DNA of 64,000 nt from Arcticibacter tournemirensis (GTDB lineage: Bacteria > Bacteroidota > Bacteroidia > Sphingobacteriales > Sphingobacteriaceae), in contig NZ_VFPL01000001.1 in assembly GCF_006716645.1 (NCBI RefSeq), forward strand, positions 3,100,001 to 3,164,000, given 5' to 3'. Of this stretch, positions 35,592 through 44,633 are shown in pieces. The notes below the pieces were generated by a model. The model was not told where the DNA came from and did no database searches. It was given only the letters and a program-made list of their open reading frames with translations. The position numbers and the translations under genes were made by a program. How positions within the stretch are numbered: position 1 is the first letter of the stretch; every line of letters begins with the position of its first letter.

Positions 35592-36659
35592 ATGAAATAT
35601 AATTTCGGCGCTGGTCCGTGTATTTTACCGCAGGAAGTATTTAAACAGGCATCTCAAGCAGTATTGGATTTTAATGGTACTGGTTTGTCGATATTAGAAA
35701 TATCGCACAGGGCGCCCGAGTTTGAAGCTGTAATGGATGAAACGCTCCAGTTAGTGAAAGAACTTCTTAATGTTCCGGCCGGATATTCAGTATTGTTTTT
35801 GCAGGGAGGAGCCAGCTTACAATTCTCTATGGTTCCCGCAAACTTATTAGGTGAAGGGCAAACAGCAGCTTATCTTGATACCGGAGCATGGGCAAGCAAA
35901 GCCATGAAGGAAGCTAAGCTATATGGAAATGTAACTGCAGTTGCTTCTTCAAAAGAATCCAACTATTCTTACATACCGAGGGATTATGAAATTCCTTCTG
36001 ATGCCGCTTACTTTCATTGCACATCGAATAACACCATTTTCGGAACAGAGCTATTTGAATTCCCGAAATCACCGGTGCCAATGGTTAGCGATATGTCTTC
36101 AGACATGTTCAGCCGCACGATCAACGTGGAGGACTTCGGATTGATCTATGCGGGAGCTCAGAAAAACATGGGGCCTGCAGGCGTTGTACTCGTAGTCATA
36201 AAGGATGAGCTCCTGGGTAAATCAGGCCGCAAGTTACCTTCAATGCTTGATTATAAGATTCATGCTGATAATAAGTCCCTTTACAATACACCTCCGGTGT
36301 TTTCAATTTATACTTCTATGCTAAACCTCAAGTGGCTGAAGGCCAAAGGAGGTGTAGCGCAAATTGAAAAGGAAAATATTGCAAAAGCAGCAGCACTTTA
36401 CGAAGAGATCGACAGAAACCCTGTTTTCAAAGGTACTTGCAATGTTGAGGATCGTTCAAGGATGAATGTTTGCTTCGTAACAGAGAATCCTGAGCACGAA
36501 AAGCCTTTCCTTAAGTTAGCAGAGGAAAGAGGTATGATCGGCATCAAAGGACATCGCAGTGTCGGAGGGTTCAGAGCATCCATTTATAATGCTTTGCCGA
36601 TCACAAGCGTACATGCTCTGGTCGACGTAATGCGTGAGTTTGCACAGAAAAACGGTTAA
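35592..36659 (+). CDS. serC: Phosphoserine aminotransferase
   Basis: A 355-residue class V PLP aminotransferase that makes 3-phosphoserine from 3-phosphohydroxypyruvate in serine synthesis. Motifs: FGAGPCILPQEVFKQA at the N-terminus, GLSILEISHRAPEF, FLQGGASLQFSMVPANLL, CTSNNTIFGTE, DMSSDMFSR and the PLP lysine in IYAGAQKNMGPAGVVLVV; GHRSVGGFRASIYNA at the end. It is followed by serA on the same strand after 90 nt, so both pathway enzymes are likely made together. Confidence 0.97.
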   Translation: MKYNFGAGPCILPQEVFKQASQAVLDFNGTGLSILEISHRAPEFEAVMDETLQLVKELLNVPAGYSVLFLQGGASLQFSMVPANLLGEGQTAAYLDTGAWASKAMKEAKLYGNVTAVASSKESNYSYIPRDYEIPSDAAYFHCTSNNTIFGTELFEFPKSPVPMVSDMSSDMFSRTINVEDFGLIYAGAQKNMGPAGVVLVVIKDELLGKSGRKLPSMLDYKIHADNKSLYNTPPVFSIYTSMLNLKWLKAKGGVAQIEKENIAKAAALYEEIDRNPVFKGTCNVEDRSRMNVCFVTENPEHEKPFLKLAEERGMIGIKGHRSVGGFRASIYNALPITSVHALVDVMREFAQKNG

Positions 36660-36749
36660 ATCCTTACTGGATCAAAACCACTTTTCATACACACCTAAGG
36701 TCAGACCAGGATTATTATCCTGGCTTCTGATAACATAATAAAGAAACAA

Positions 36750-37703
36750 ATGATAAGAATACTAGCAAATGACGGTATAGACGCAGTGGGTAAGCAGTTA
36801 CTTGAACAAGCCGGTTTTACCGTTGATACAGAAAACATCCCTCAGGATCAGCTCCCCGAGGCGTTGAAAAACTATGACGCTATTACAGTCCGCAGCGCTA
36901 CCAAAGTAAGGAAAGATCTTATTGACGCCTGTCCGAATCTACGACTTATAGGCAGGGGCGGTGTTGGTATGGATAATATTGATGTTGAATATGCAAAAAG
37001 TAAGGGAATAGCTGTTGTAAATACGCCTGCTGCATCATCACCCTCAGTTGCCGAACTCGTTTTCGCTCACCTGTTTACAGGCATTCGTTTCCTGTATGAT
37101 TCTAACCGGAAAATGCCTGTTGAAGGAAATACTAAATTTAACAACCTTAAGAAAGCGTATTCTGCAGGTATTGAGCTTAAAGGTAAAAAAATAGGGATTA
37201 TAGGATTCGGAAGAATAGGTCGCGAAACAGCCAAGATCGCTCTCGGTCTCGGTATGGAAGTTCTCGCATATGATCTCTACGAAGTGCCTTCTGAACTGGA
37301 ACTCAACCTTGCCGGTGGTGTAAACGTAAAGGTTCCCGTGAATAGGGTTCAGTTTAACGAGCTGATCACCGATGCCGACTTCATCAGCCTTCATATTCCT
37401 TTCCTGGATAAGCCTATTCTTGGTCCCGATGAATTCAGAAGGATGAAAACAGGAGTAGGTATCGTAAACTGCTCACGCGGCGGAACAATTGATGAAGTTG
37501 CGTTAATAGAAGCAATCGATTCGGGCATTGTTGGATTTGCAGGTCTCGACGTATTTGACAACGAACCGGCGCCGCGCGCTGAGATCCTGAATCACCCTAA
37601 GATATCGCTGACCCCCCACATCGGAGCTGCTACCAATGAAGCTCAGGAAAGAATAGGAGTGGAGCTGGCCAGCCTCATAATTGATTTCTTCAAGAAGAGC
37701 TGA
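36750..37703 (+). CDS. serA: D-3-phosphoglycerate dehydrogenase, short form
   Basis: A 317-residue NAD-dependent D-2-hydroxyacid dehydrogenase, the first enzyme of serine synthesis given its neighbour serC. Rossmann motif GKKIGIIGFGRIGRETAKIAL, and the catalytic Arg (NCSRGGTIDEVAL), Glu (FDNEPAP) and His (LTPHIGAATNEAQERIG). At 317 residues it lacks the C-terminal ACT (serine-sensing) domain of the long forms, so feedback inhibition by that route is not expected. Other D-hydroxyacid dehydrogenase substrates are possible, but context supports SerA. Confidence 0.92.
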   Translation: MIRILANDGIDAVGKQLLEQAGFTVDTENIPQDQLPEALKNYDAITVRSATKVRKDLIDACPNLRLIGRGGVGMDNIDVEYAKSKGIAVVNTPAASSPSVAELVFAHLFTGIRFLYDSNRKMPVEGNTKFNNLKKAYSAGIELKGKKIGIIGFGRIGRETAKIALGLGMEVLAYDLYEVPSELELNLAGGVNVKVPVNRVQFNELITDADFISLHIPFLDKPILGPDEFRRMKTGVGIVNCSRGGTIDEVALIEAIDSGIVGFAGLDVFDNEPAPRAEILNHPKISLTPHIGAATNEAQERIGVELASLIIDFFKKS

Positions 37704-37803
37704 TGGTTATACAGCAGGAACTCTCTAGATAAAATAAAAGATAAGGTTGTGCAAACAGTTGTACAGCCTTATTTTTTATATAAAGGACGTAAACTTAAAG
37801 ACA

Positions 37804-38730
37804 ATGCCGTTAACTGCAAAAAAGACAAGGGTAGTCGTTATTGGTGTAGGGGCCGTTGGCTCTACAACTGCCTATACACTTCTTCTCCGCGAAAGGATGG
37901 ATGAACTGGTGCTTATCGATGCTAATAATGAGAAAGCATTGGGGGATGCCCTTGATATGAACCATGGCCTGCCTTTTCTTGGACAATCTAAAGTATGGGC
38001 CGGCACCTATGAAGACTGCCGTGAGGCTGATATCATCATCATTACAGCAGGAGCCGCGCAGAGGCCTGGCGAATCACGGATTGATCTTTTGAAACGTAAT
38101 GTTTCTATCTATGAGAGTATTACAACGGAAGTACTTAAATACAATACCGACGGGATTCTGCTGATTGCATCGAACCCTGTCGATATTATGAGTTACTTTA
38201 CATGGAAAAAGTCGGGATGGCCGGTTAACAGGATCATAGGGTCGGGTACGCTGCTGGATAGCGCGCGGTTCAGATACCTGATCGGAGAGAAGCTCCAGAT
38301 TGACTCGAGAAGCGTACATGCGCATATCATCGGCGAGCATGGCGATTCGGAGCTTCCCCTTTGGAGCCTTGCTAATATTGCAGGAACGGAACTCTCACTC
38401 TCGGACGAGGCCAGAACCGAAATATTTTCAAATACAAAAGACGCAGCATATCAGATTATAAAGGCTAAAGGCGCCACTTATTACGCTATAGCACTCGCAC
38501 TCGACCGTATCTGTACCGCGATCCTGCATAACGAGGCCGCTGTCCTCAATGTATCGACCCTGCTTGATGATTACCACGGCGTATCCGGAGTGTATCTTGG
38601 AGTACCGTGCATAGTTGACAGAAATGGGGTTCGTGACGTTTTAAAACTAAATATCAGCAGTGACGAAAAAGAACTATTGCAGCAATCAGCAGCAAAGTTA
38701 AAGGAGATAATTGCTTCAATTGCTCTTTAG
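37804..38730 (+). CDS. ldh: L-lactate dehydrogenase
   Basis: A 308-residue NAD-dependent enzyme of the LDH/MDH family. N-terminal VVVIGVGAVGSTTAYTLLLRE (glycine motif), DALDMNHGLPFLG, the substrate-specificity loop ITAGAAQRPGESRIDLL with Gln before the conserved Pro region (lactate-type; malate enzymes have Arg), ASNPVDIM, GSGTLLDSARFR, and the catalytic IIGEHGDSELPLW. The start ATG 37804 matches family length. It follows serA by 100 nt with no clear terminator between. Confidence 0.93.
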   Translation: MPLTAKKTRVVVIGVGAVGSTTAYTLLLRERMDELVLIDANNEKALGDALDMNHGLPFLGQSKVWAGTYEDCREADIIIITAGAAQRPGESRIDLLKRNVSIYESITTEVLKYNTDGILLIASNPVDIMSYFTWKKSGWPVNRIIGSGTLLDSARFRYLIGEKLQIDSRSVHAHIIGEHGDSELPLWSLANIAGTELSLSDEARTEIFSNTKDAAYQIIKAKGATYYAIALALDRICTAILHNEAAVLNVSTLLDDYHGVSGVYLGVPCIVDRNGVRDVLKLNISSDEKELLQQSAAKLKEIIASIAL

Positions 38731-38779
38731 CCTTAATGACCGGATACGACATAGTAAGATTCGCGAATGATAAGACCTA

Positions 38780-38810
38780 TTGAATATTAAGAGTACTGTA
38801 TATACATTTG
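38780..38810 (+). promoter_or_regulatory. Promoter of the carbonic anhydrase gene
   Basis: TTG (38780-38782), 20 nt, then TACATTTG (38803-38810), a full match to the Bacteroidota pattern, 13 nt before the ATG. Confidence 0.65.
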
Positions 38811-38823
38811 TAAAAACAAGTAA

Positions 38824-39462
38824 ATGGACGCTTACGATCAGGTATTTGAGAACAACCGGAAATGGGTTCTCAGTAAAAAAGACGGTAACCCCAACTTCTT
38901 CGAAGAGCTCGCCAGGGAGCAACGCCCTGAATTTCTCTATATAGGCTGCTCGGACAGCCGTGTTCCTGCGAATGAAATCATGGGGCTTGAGCCCGGAGAA
39001 GTGTTTGTTCACCGTAATATTGCTAACGTAGTGAACAGCATCGACTTAAATTGTATGTCGGTAATCAATTATGCTGTTGTTCACCTTCAGGTGAAGTATA
39101 TTATTGTGTGCGGACATTATGATTGCGGCGGCGTTAAAGCAGCTATGGAGCCGCGTGATTTAGGTGTTCTCAATCCCTGGCTGCGTAACATTCGCGACGT
39201 ATACCGTCATCATCAGCAGGAGCTGGATGCTATAGCCGATAACAGGATGCGTTATAACCGTCTTGTTGAGTTAAATGTAATAGAGCAGTGCGTAAATGTT
39301 ATAAAAACGGCCGAAGTGCAGCAGTGTTATAAGGCAAACGGTTTTCCAAAGGTGGCTGGCTGGGTATTCGATCTGCACGGCGGAGAACTCATTGATCTGA
39401 ATATCGATTTTACAGGACAGCTTAAAGAGATTCAAAAGATCTATAACCTCGACGTAAAATAA
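38824..39462 (+). CDS. Beta-class carbonic anhydrase
   Basis: A 212-residue zinc enzyme interconverting CO2 and bicarbonate. The zinc and catalytic residues appear as GCSDSRVPANEIMG (Cys42, Asp-Arg dyad) and VCGHYDCGGVKAA (His and Cys near residue 97), with FVHRNIANVV between. The WVFDLHGGELIDL segment is near the end. Length is standard. It is followed by a barrel gene after 35 nt on the same strand. Confidence 0.95.
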   Translation: MDAYDQVFENNRKWVLSKKDGNPNFFEELAREQRPEFLYIGCSDSRVPANEIMGLEPGEVFVHRNIANVVNSIDLNCMSVINYAVVHLQVKYIIVCGHYDCGGVKAAMEPRDLGVLNPWLRNIRDVYRHHQQELDAIADNRMRYNRLVELNVIEQCVNVIKTAEVQQCYKANGFPKVAGWVFDLHGGELIDLNIDFTGQLKEIQKIYNLDVK

Positions 39463-39497
39463 GCGGAGTTGCTGCTATAACCCGTTATTGTATTTAA

Positions 39498-40184
39498 ATG
39501 ACGCGACTACTTTTACTTTTTACTTTTTGCTCTTTCGTTTCGCTTGTATCAGCCCAGGAGAATTTCAGAAGATATACAATCGGCGCGTTCGCCGGAATAA
39601 CCACAAACAGCAGTGATTTGCCGAAGGCTGGAAACGAGACCGTGTTCGGCGGTGGAGCAGAAATTTACCTTACCAAATTCCTGAGCGGAGGAATGAGCTT
39701 TCAAAAAGGAAAACTCTCGGGAAGTGAAAACAGAAGCACTCAAAGGTACTTCCTGAATGAGTTTACTGCAATCTCCTTCAACAGCAAGGTCCATCTGGGG
39801 CAGTTTATTGGAAGAAACAAGGGGCGGTACCAGGTTAATAATGAAGGGCTTCCGAAGCGGGTATTGAAGGGCATTTATCTCGGAACAGGCGGAGGACTGC
39901 TGAATAGCAGCCAGAGCAGGATACAACGTACCCCTCTGGCCGGAGCAGCATCCTATATTTATGTAGGACAGAACAAAAATAAAGAATTGTTTATCCCTGC
40001 GATGCTTGGTCTGGATATTCATACCAGCCAGGAGCCGGGTCTTATTTTTACAGTACAATACACAATGAATTTTGTGCTTGGAGATAATATGGATGGCTAT
40101 TTAATTTCTGGCAGTAAGAATGATACGTTCAGTACACTTAGCCTTGGCATTAAATATGCTTTCGGTCGTCTGCAGTTGAACTAA
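39498..40184 (+). CDS. Secreted beta-barrel-like protein of unknown function
   Basis: A 228-residue protein with signal peptide (about 1-19, LLLLFTFCSFVSLVSAQE). Gly- and aromatic-rich alternating stretches (YTIGAFAGITTNSS, LSGGMSFQKGKLSG, GIYLGTGGGLLNSS, LIFTVQYTMNFVLG, LSLGIKYAFGRLQLN) indicate an eight-strand-type outer-membrane barrel. No family is recognised. Its last codons overlap folC by 4 nt, tail to tail. Confidence 0.65.
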   Translation: MTRLLLLFTFCSFVSLVSAQENFRRYTIGAFAGITTNSSDLPKAGNETVFGGGAEIYLTKFLSGGMSFQKGKLSGSENRSTQRYFLNEFTAISFNSKVHLGQFIGRNKGRYQVNNEGLPKRVLKGIYLGTGGGLLNSSQSRIQRTPLAGAASYIYVGQNKNKELFIPAMLGLDIHTSQEPGLIFTVQYTMNFVLGDNMDGYLISGSKNDTFSTLSLGIKYAFGRLQLN

Positions 40185-41473
40185 GGAACAATTTCTGCCA
40201 CAACAAAGGTGCTTCCCCCTATAAAGATCATATCATCCTCTGAGGCGGAAAATCTCGCTTCAGAAAGAGCTTCGGTTACCGATGTGAAATATCGACCCTC
40301 AAGGCCCCTGATATTAGCCTCCTGAGCAAGGTCCGCTGCTGGCATAGCCCGTTCAATAGAAGGCTGACAGAAATAATACGTTGCGTCCTTTGGCAGCAAA
40401 GCCAGCACCGAGGAAATATCTTTATCTCTGACCATGCCGATCACCATATGAAGTTTATCGAAGGCAGTTGCATGTATATTTTTTAAAACCTCTTTAATAC
40501 CATCTTCATTGTGCCCTGTATCACAGATAATCAGCGGTGCCACACTGAGTGTCTGCCATCTCCCCATTAGTCCCGTAAGCTCTTTCACTCGACTTAATGC
40601 CCTTGCAATTTCTTCGATCAGGATCGCCAAGCCTTGTTTCTGTAATTCTTTTACAGCGCTGAGAACGGTCTTTATATTTTTTAACTGGTAAGTCCCTGTA
40701 AGATCGAGTGTAAAGGAAAGAGGGGTGCTGCCATCAACAGGAAGAACAGAGATATTTAAGGCCTCTGAATCATGTACAGCGTTTGATAACACGTTCCATT
40801 CTTCAGACGCAAAAACGATAGGAGAGTTGTTCTCTGACGCCTTGCCAAGAAAAACTTCCGATACAGCGTCCTGTTTTTCTCCAATCACTACCGGAACTCC
40901 CGGTTTAATAATACCCGCCTTCTCAGTTGCTATCAGCGGAAGCGTGTTTCCAAGAATACTTACATGATCGTAACTAATATTGGTGATCACGGATAGGAGC
41001 GGTGTAATAATGTTCGTAGAATCGAGCCGGCCACCCAGTCCCACTTCAATGATTGCGATATCCACCTTCTCCCTGGCGAAATGCTGAAAAGCCATAGCAA
41101 CGGTCAGTTCAAAGAATGAGGGTTCAATTTCCTCAATATTCTTCTTCTGCTCCTCGGTAAAGGCGATCACCCTTTCTTCCGGAATCATTTCGCCGTTCAC
41201 CCGGATACGTTCCCTGAAGTCCTTAAGATGAGGAGATGTATATAAGCCTGTTTTATATCCCGCTTGCTGAAGTATAGCTGCCAGCATATGCGAAACAGAG
41301 CCCTTCCCGTTTGTTCCCCCTACATGAATTGTTTTGAACGTGTTTTGAGGATTACCTATACGCTTACAAAGTTCAATGGTATTGGTAAGATCTTTCTTTA
41401 ATGCAGAAGAGCCTACCCTTGAAAACATCGGCAGGCGTGAATACAAATAGTCAAGTGTCTGCTGGTAAGACAT
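40181..41473 (-). CDS. folC: Folylpolyglutamate / dihydrofolate synthase
   Basis: A 430-residue ATP-dependent ligase of the Mur-like family that adds glutamate to folates and, in bifunctional forms, to dihydropteroate. The P-loop is HVGGTNGKGSVSHMLAAIL near residue 48, followed by GLYTSPHLKDFRERIRVNGE, IIEVGLGGRLDSTNII, SYDHVSILGNTLPLIATEKAGIIK, and in the C-terminal domain ICDTGHNEDGIKEVL. It comes after the TonB gene on the same strand, separated by a 7-bp-period repeat block that may uncouple its expression. Confidence 0.95.
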   Translation of the reverse strand: MSYQQTLDYLYSRLPMFSRVGSSALKKDLTNTIELCKRIGNPQNTFKTIHVGGTNGKGSVSHMLAAILQQAGYKTGLYTSPHLKDFRERIRVNGEMIPEERVIAFTEEQKKNIEEIEPSFFELTVAMAFQHFAREKVDIAIIEVGLGGRLDSTNIITPLLSVITNISYDHVSILGNTLPLIATEKAGIIKPGVPVVIGEKQDAVSEVFLGKASENNSPIVFASEEWNVLSNAVHDSEALNISVLPVDGSTPLSFTLDLTGTYQLKNIKTVLSAVKELQKQGLAILIEEIARALSRVKELTGLMGRWQTLSVAPLIICDTGHNEDGIKEVLKNIHATAFDKLHMVIGMVRDKDISSVLALLPKDATYYFCQPSIERAMPAADLAQEANIRGLEGRYFTSVTEALSEARFSASEDDMIFIGGSTFVVAEIVP

Positions 41474-41478
41474 AGCTT

Positions 41479-41655
41479 AGTATTGAGTATCAAGTAGCAA
41501 GTAGCAAGTAGCAAGACTGGTACATAAGGAAGTATTATATCTACGCATATCATAATGCCTGATACTAAATCGCTAATATCTGTAATACATGTCTTGATAC
41601 CTGATACTAACTACTTGATACTAACTAACTAACTAACTAGCTACCTGATACTAAT
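41479..41655. repeat. 7-bp-period repeat block between tonB-like gene and folC
   Basis: Left part (41479-41520): AGTATTG, AGTATCA, AGTAGCA, AGTAGCA, AGTAGCA, AGACTGG. The right part (about 41560-41655) is the complementary type, with TGATACT, AACTACT, TGATACT and AACTAACTAACTAACTAG. The two parts could pair as a long imperfect stem. Confidence 0.85.
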
Positions 41656-42474
41656 TTACTTTACTTTAAAATTAAAAACCACCACACCAATCTGCACATC
41701 CGGTGCCGATTCAAGCTGATTCAGGCTGGCGCCCATTACTGCCTGTTCGCACTTTCTCCAAAGTGACTGGTCAGACAACGTGGTACCCTTCACACCAGCG
41801 CGTGCATATACAACTTCGCCTGATTTGTCTACTCTTATCTCAACATATACCTTACCCGACTGCTGTCCTTCATCATTAATTCTGGGAAGGTTTAAGAAAT
41901 GTCTGCCGGCAAGAGTTAGTTTTGTATTCCCGAAACCAGAGCCACCTTTACCATAATTTGACGCCAAAGGATCACCATCCGGGTCTCCCTGATTTCCAGG
42001 AGTGTTACCTGTTCCGTCTCCACCACCTGTTCCTGTACTTTTCTTGCCCTTATAAAGTGCATTCTGATTTACCACAGGTTTGCTTTCCTTAACTTCCTTT
42101 GACGGCGCAGCCACCGGGGAAGACGTCGGCTTCTGAGGAGTACTAACGGCAGGTGCATCTTCACTTTCTTGGGTAACGACAGATTTCTCGCTGCTTTCGG
42201 CAGAAGGTGTTGGGACGGTCTCTGCATCCGGAACTACCCTGTCAGGTGGTGTATTATTAGCATTGGGATCCACAGAAGGTTCCTCAATACTCATAAAATC
42301 ATCCCCCATACCTACTTCAGAAGTACCATAGTTCACTACGATTCCTCCGGTGCCCACTTCCTGCGGAACAGGCATCCCAAAGACAATCAGATAACTTATC
42401 AGCAAAAACGCAGCCATTAGTCCCCCCGAAAGGAGGAGGGCTTTAGGATAGTTATTTTCTTCCTGGTATTGCAT
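41656..42474 (-). CDS. TonB-family energy transducer
   Basis: A 272-residue protein with one N-terminal membrane anchor (about 12-32, LLLSGGLMAAFLLISYLIVFG), a long low-complexity periplasmic linker rich in Ser, Pro, Gly, Asp and Lys (about 60-185), and a C-terminal domain of about 85 residues (VYVEIRVDKSGEVVYARAGV...NFKVK) like TonB-C. With ExbD and ExbB immediately upstream, it should carry proton-motive force to outer-membrane proteins. It is 4 nt after exbD. The linker is not the classic Pro-Lys type. Confidence 0.85.
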   Translation of the reverse strand: MQYQEENNYPKALLLSGGLMAAFLLISYLIVFGMPVPQEVGTGGIVVNYGTSEVGMGDDFMSIEEPSVDPNANNTPPDRVVPDAETVPTPSAESSEKSVVTQESEDAPAVSTPQKPTSSPVAAPSKEVKESKPVVNQNALYKGKKSTGTGGGDGTGNTPGNQGDPDGDPLASNYGKGGSGFGNTKLTLAGRHFLNLPRINDEGQQSGKVYVEIRVDKSGEVVYARAGVKGTTLSDQSLWRKCEQAVMGASLNQLESAPDVQIGVVVFNFKVK

Positions 42475-42478
42475 GATT

Positions 42479-42874
42479 TTACTTCGGTTCTGTTGCTAAA
42501 ACAAGTTTAACTCCCATTTTGTTAGCAATATCCATTATCTGTACTACATCCTGTATCGCAACTGTCCTGTCCACGCTCAGGATGATCGTTAGTTCCTCAA
42601 CTTGTTGCTTATATACCAAAAGCCTTGGCTGTATTTGCTCGAGTGCTATCGGTTGCTTGTCAAGAAAATATTCCAGGTCTTTAGTAACTGCAATACTAAC
42701 GGTTTTTTTGGATATGGATTGTCCCGAATCTGAACGCGGAAGCAATAACTTTATCACGTTCGGATTCGTTACTGTCGAGGCTATCAGGAAGAACAACATC
42801 AGGAAAAACATGATATCGTTCATCGCAGAAGTTTGAACTTCTGCAGCCGGTCGGTTTCTTCTTCTTAAATTCAT
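42479..42874 (-). CDS. exbD: ExbD/TolR-type biopolymer transporter
   Basis: A 131-residue inner-membrane protein. A basic N-terminus (MNLRRRNRPAAEVQTSAMNDIMFFLMLFFLIAS) leads into one membrane helix containing the essential Asp (SAMNDIMFF). The periplasmic domain (TVSIAVTKDLEYFLDKQPI..., LSVDRTVAIQDVVQIMDIANKMGVKLVLATEPK) is the ExbD/TolR fold. With ExbB it forms the proton-driven motor. It lies 10 nt after exbB. Confidence 0.9.
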   Translation of the reverse strand: MNLRRRNRPAAEVQTSAMNDIMFFLMLFFLIASTVTNPNVIKLLLPRSDSGQSISKKTVSIAVTKDLEYFLDKQPIALEQIQPRLLVYKQQVEELTIILSVDRTVAIQDVVQIMDIANKMGVKLVLATEPK

Positions 42875-42884
42875 AATCTCCTTT

Positions 42885-43583
42885 CTACCGTCCTGGTTCT
42901 TCTAACAGGTCGATAAACTCAATAGCGTCCGTTTCCATCTTAAGGATCACGCGGTCAACCATTATGTTTAAAACATGATAACCTACGTAAGCAAAGATAC
43001 CGATCATCAAACCGGTTGCAGAGGTGATCATTTTTTCGTAAAGACCTCCCGAGATGATACCGATGCTGATGTTATCGGATAATGAGATATTATAGAATAT
43101 TCTGATAACACCTGATATGGTACCAACGAACCCAAGCATGGGAGCAATACCAGCAACGATGCCCAGGATACTGATGTTCTTCTCTAGTTTCGAAACCTCA
43201 AGCTTTCCTACGTTTTCTATAGCGCCTTCGATATCTTTAATAGGCCGGCCAATTCTCAATAAGCCTTTTTGAAGCATGCGGCCCAGCGGCGTATTGCTGT
43301 TACGGCAAAGAGCTACTGCCGAATCAAGTTTTCCTGATATAATGCTTTGTTTTACCTGAACCATAAGATTCGATTCGTTTCGCGATGCCTTCCTGATGGT
43401 TAGATATCTTTCAATAAATATAACGAGGCCGAGAAAGGCAAGTATTCCCAGAGGAATCATTACCCAGCCTCCTTTTACCAACAGGTCCATAAATCTCAAT
43501 TCCTGCGCCTGTTGTGCTGCCTGCGCTGCAGCTGTCGCAACGGTGTCGGGGTTAACTGTAGAATCAATCTGTAATAGAAACAT
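42885..43583 (-). CDS. exbB: ExbB/TolQ/MotA-type proton channel protein
   Basis: A 232-residue inner-membrane protein with three hydrophobic segments (about 40-60, 135-160 and 180-205). MotA/TolQ/ExbB features: WVMIPLGILAFLGLVIFIERYLTIRK, LEKNISILGIVAGIAPMLGFVGTISGVIRIF and ITSATGLMIGIFAYVGYHVLN. It starts 5 nt after the SPOR-domain gene, inside a tight operon with exbD and tonB. Confidence 0.92.
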   Translation of the reverse strand: MFLLQIDSTVNPDTVATAAAQAAQQAQELRFMDLLVKGGWVMIPLGILAFLGLVIFIERYLTIRKASRNESNLMVQVKQSIISGKLDSAVALCRNSNTPLGRMLQKGLLRIGRPIKDIEGAIENVGKLEVSKLEKNISILGIVAGIAPMLGFVGTISGVIRIFYNISLSDNISIGIISGGLYEKMITSATGLMIGIFAYVGYHVLNIMVDRVILKMETDAIEFIDLLEEPGR

Positions 43584-43588
43584 GTGTG

Positions 43589-44593
43589 TTATTGTTTTAT
43601 TTTATCTTTAAATGTAAATATCCAGGCTTCCGGGTTAAAGCTTTTTTGAATTCGCCTTTTTTCCTGGTTTGCTTCCTCATAGGTATTATATGAACCCAGG
43701 CTTATTTTAAACTTAGGTTTGCGTGTGTCTTCAATGATCCTGGCTTTAACGCCACGGTTATGCATGACCTTTAAATAGGTTTCGGCCTCAGAGCGTAAAG
43801 CCAGTGAAGCGCCTATCACTTCATACGTAGGGGTGACTTCCACCGGTTTATCAGCGGCCGGAGCCTTAATGCCTGCAGAGTCTGTAACTTTAGGCGACTG
43901 AGCATTTGTGGCCGGTATACTGTCTTTTTGTGAAGTGGTGTCAGGAACTAATGCTGGAGCGGCTGCTGGTGCCTGTGGCTTATTGGCCGATAGCGGCCTG
44001 TCTGCCTCCAGGTTGAAAAACTGAGGGTAGAATACATAGGTTAAGCTGCCTGCAATCAAAAGCAAGATGGCTATCACTCCAATGGCCTGCCAGATGTTTG
44101 TTGGATTAGCTGGTGTATCTGCTTCTGCTGGTGCGGCCAAAATAGGTTCATTAACAGGAGGCAAGGGTTGTGCCGCCCTCTTCTGAATGATCGAGAAGGC
44201 TGGATCCTTGATTGGCAACAAACCAAACTGCTCGCCGGGCATCAGAGTTGGTTTCATAGAAAGATGACCGTGCGCGGTATGAAGCGTGCCGATAGGCGAT
44301 AGGTTCGCGCTGCCATCTGTTTCCAGCGAATGCCGGATACTATCCGTGAATTTATTGATAAAATACCGGGAAGAAGCTTCCGAGATTTTCTTGGCAAAAG
44401 AAACATATCTTATCAGTTCACCATTAACTGATTCTACCGCTTTAAAGGCTATTTCTTCAGCAGGTGGATATAAAATACCGTTCTCTCTGTCGTAACGTGC
44501 AGATATCTTCTTCTTATAGAAGGTGCCAATACCGGGAAGGCCTATTTCATTGTGATCTTTTAGTAGTTCCGATATATACAGCGCAATATCCAT
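43589..44593 (-). CDS. HU-CCDC81-like and SPOR domain membrane protein
   Basis: A 334-residue protein with three parts. Residues 1-115 (IALYISELLKDHNEIGLPGIGTFYKKK...) look like the prokaryotic CCDC81-type HU domain, a relative of DNA-binding HU. Residues about 169-190 form one membrane helix (AIGVIAILLLIAGSLTYVFY). After a Pro/Ala/Lys linker, the C-terminus (about 255-330, SLALRSEAETYLKVMHNRGVKARIIEDTRKPKFKISLGSYNT...) is a SPOR domain, which binds denuded peptidoglycan. So a cytosolic HU-like module is tethered across the membrane to the cell wall. It is directly upstream of exbB. The domain pairing is known in Bacteroidota; the role is not established. Confidence 0.8.
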   Translation of the reverse strand: MDIALYISELLKDHNEIGLPGIGTFYKKKISARYDRENGILYPPAEEIAFKAVESVNGELIRYVSFAKKISEASSRYFINKFTDSIRHSLETDGSANLSPIGTLHTAHGHLSMKPTLMPGEQFGLLPIKDPAFSIIQKRAAQPLPPVNEPILAAPAEADTPANPTNIWQAIGVIAILLLIAGSLTYVFYPQFFNLEADRPLSANKPQAPAAAPALVPDTTSQKDSIPATNAQSPKVTDSAGIKAPAADKPVEVTPTYEVIGASLALRSEAETYLKVMHNRGVKARIIEDTRKPKFKISLGSYNTYEEANQEKRRIQKSFNPEAWIFTFKDKIKQ

Positions 44594-44633
44594 CCCGGTA
44601 AAAATAATCTAAAATATTTATGCAGCCAAACTA

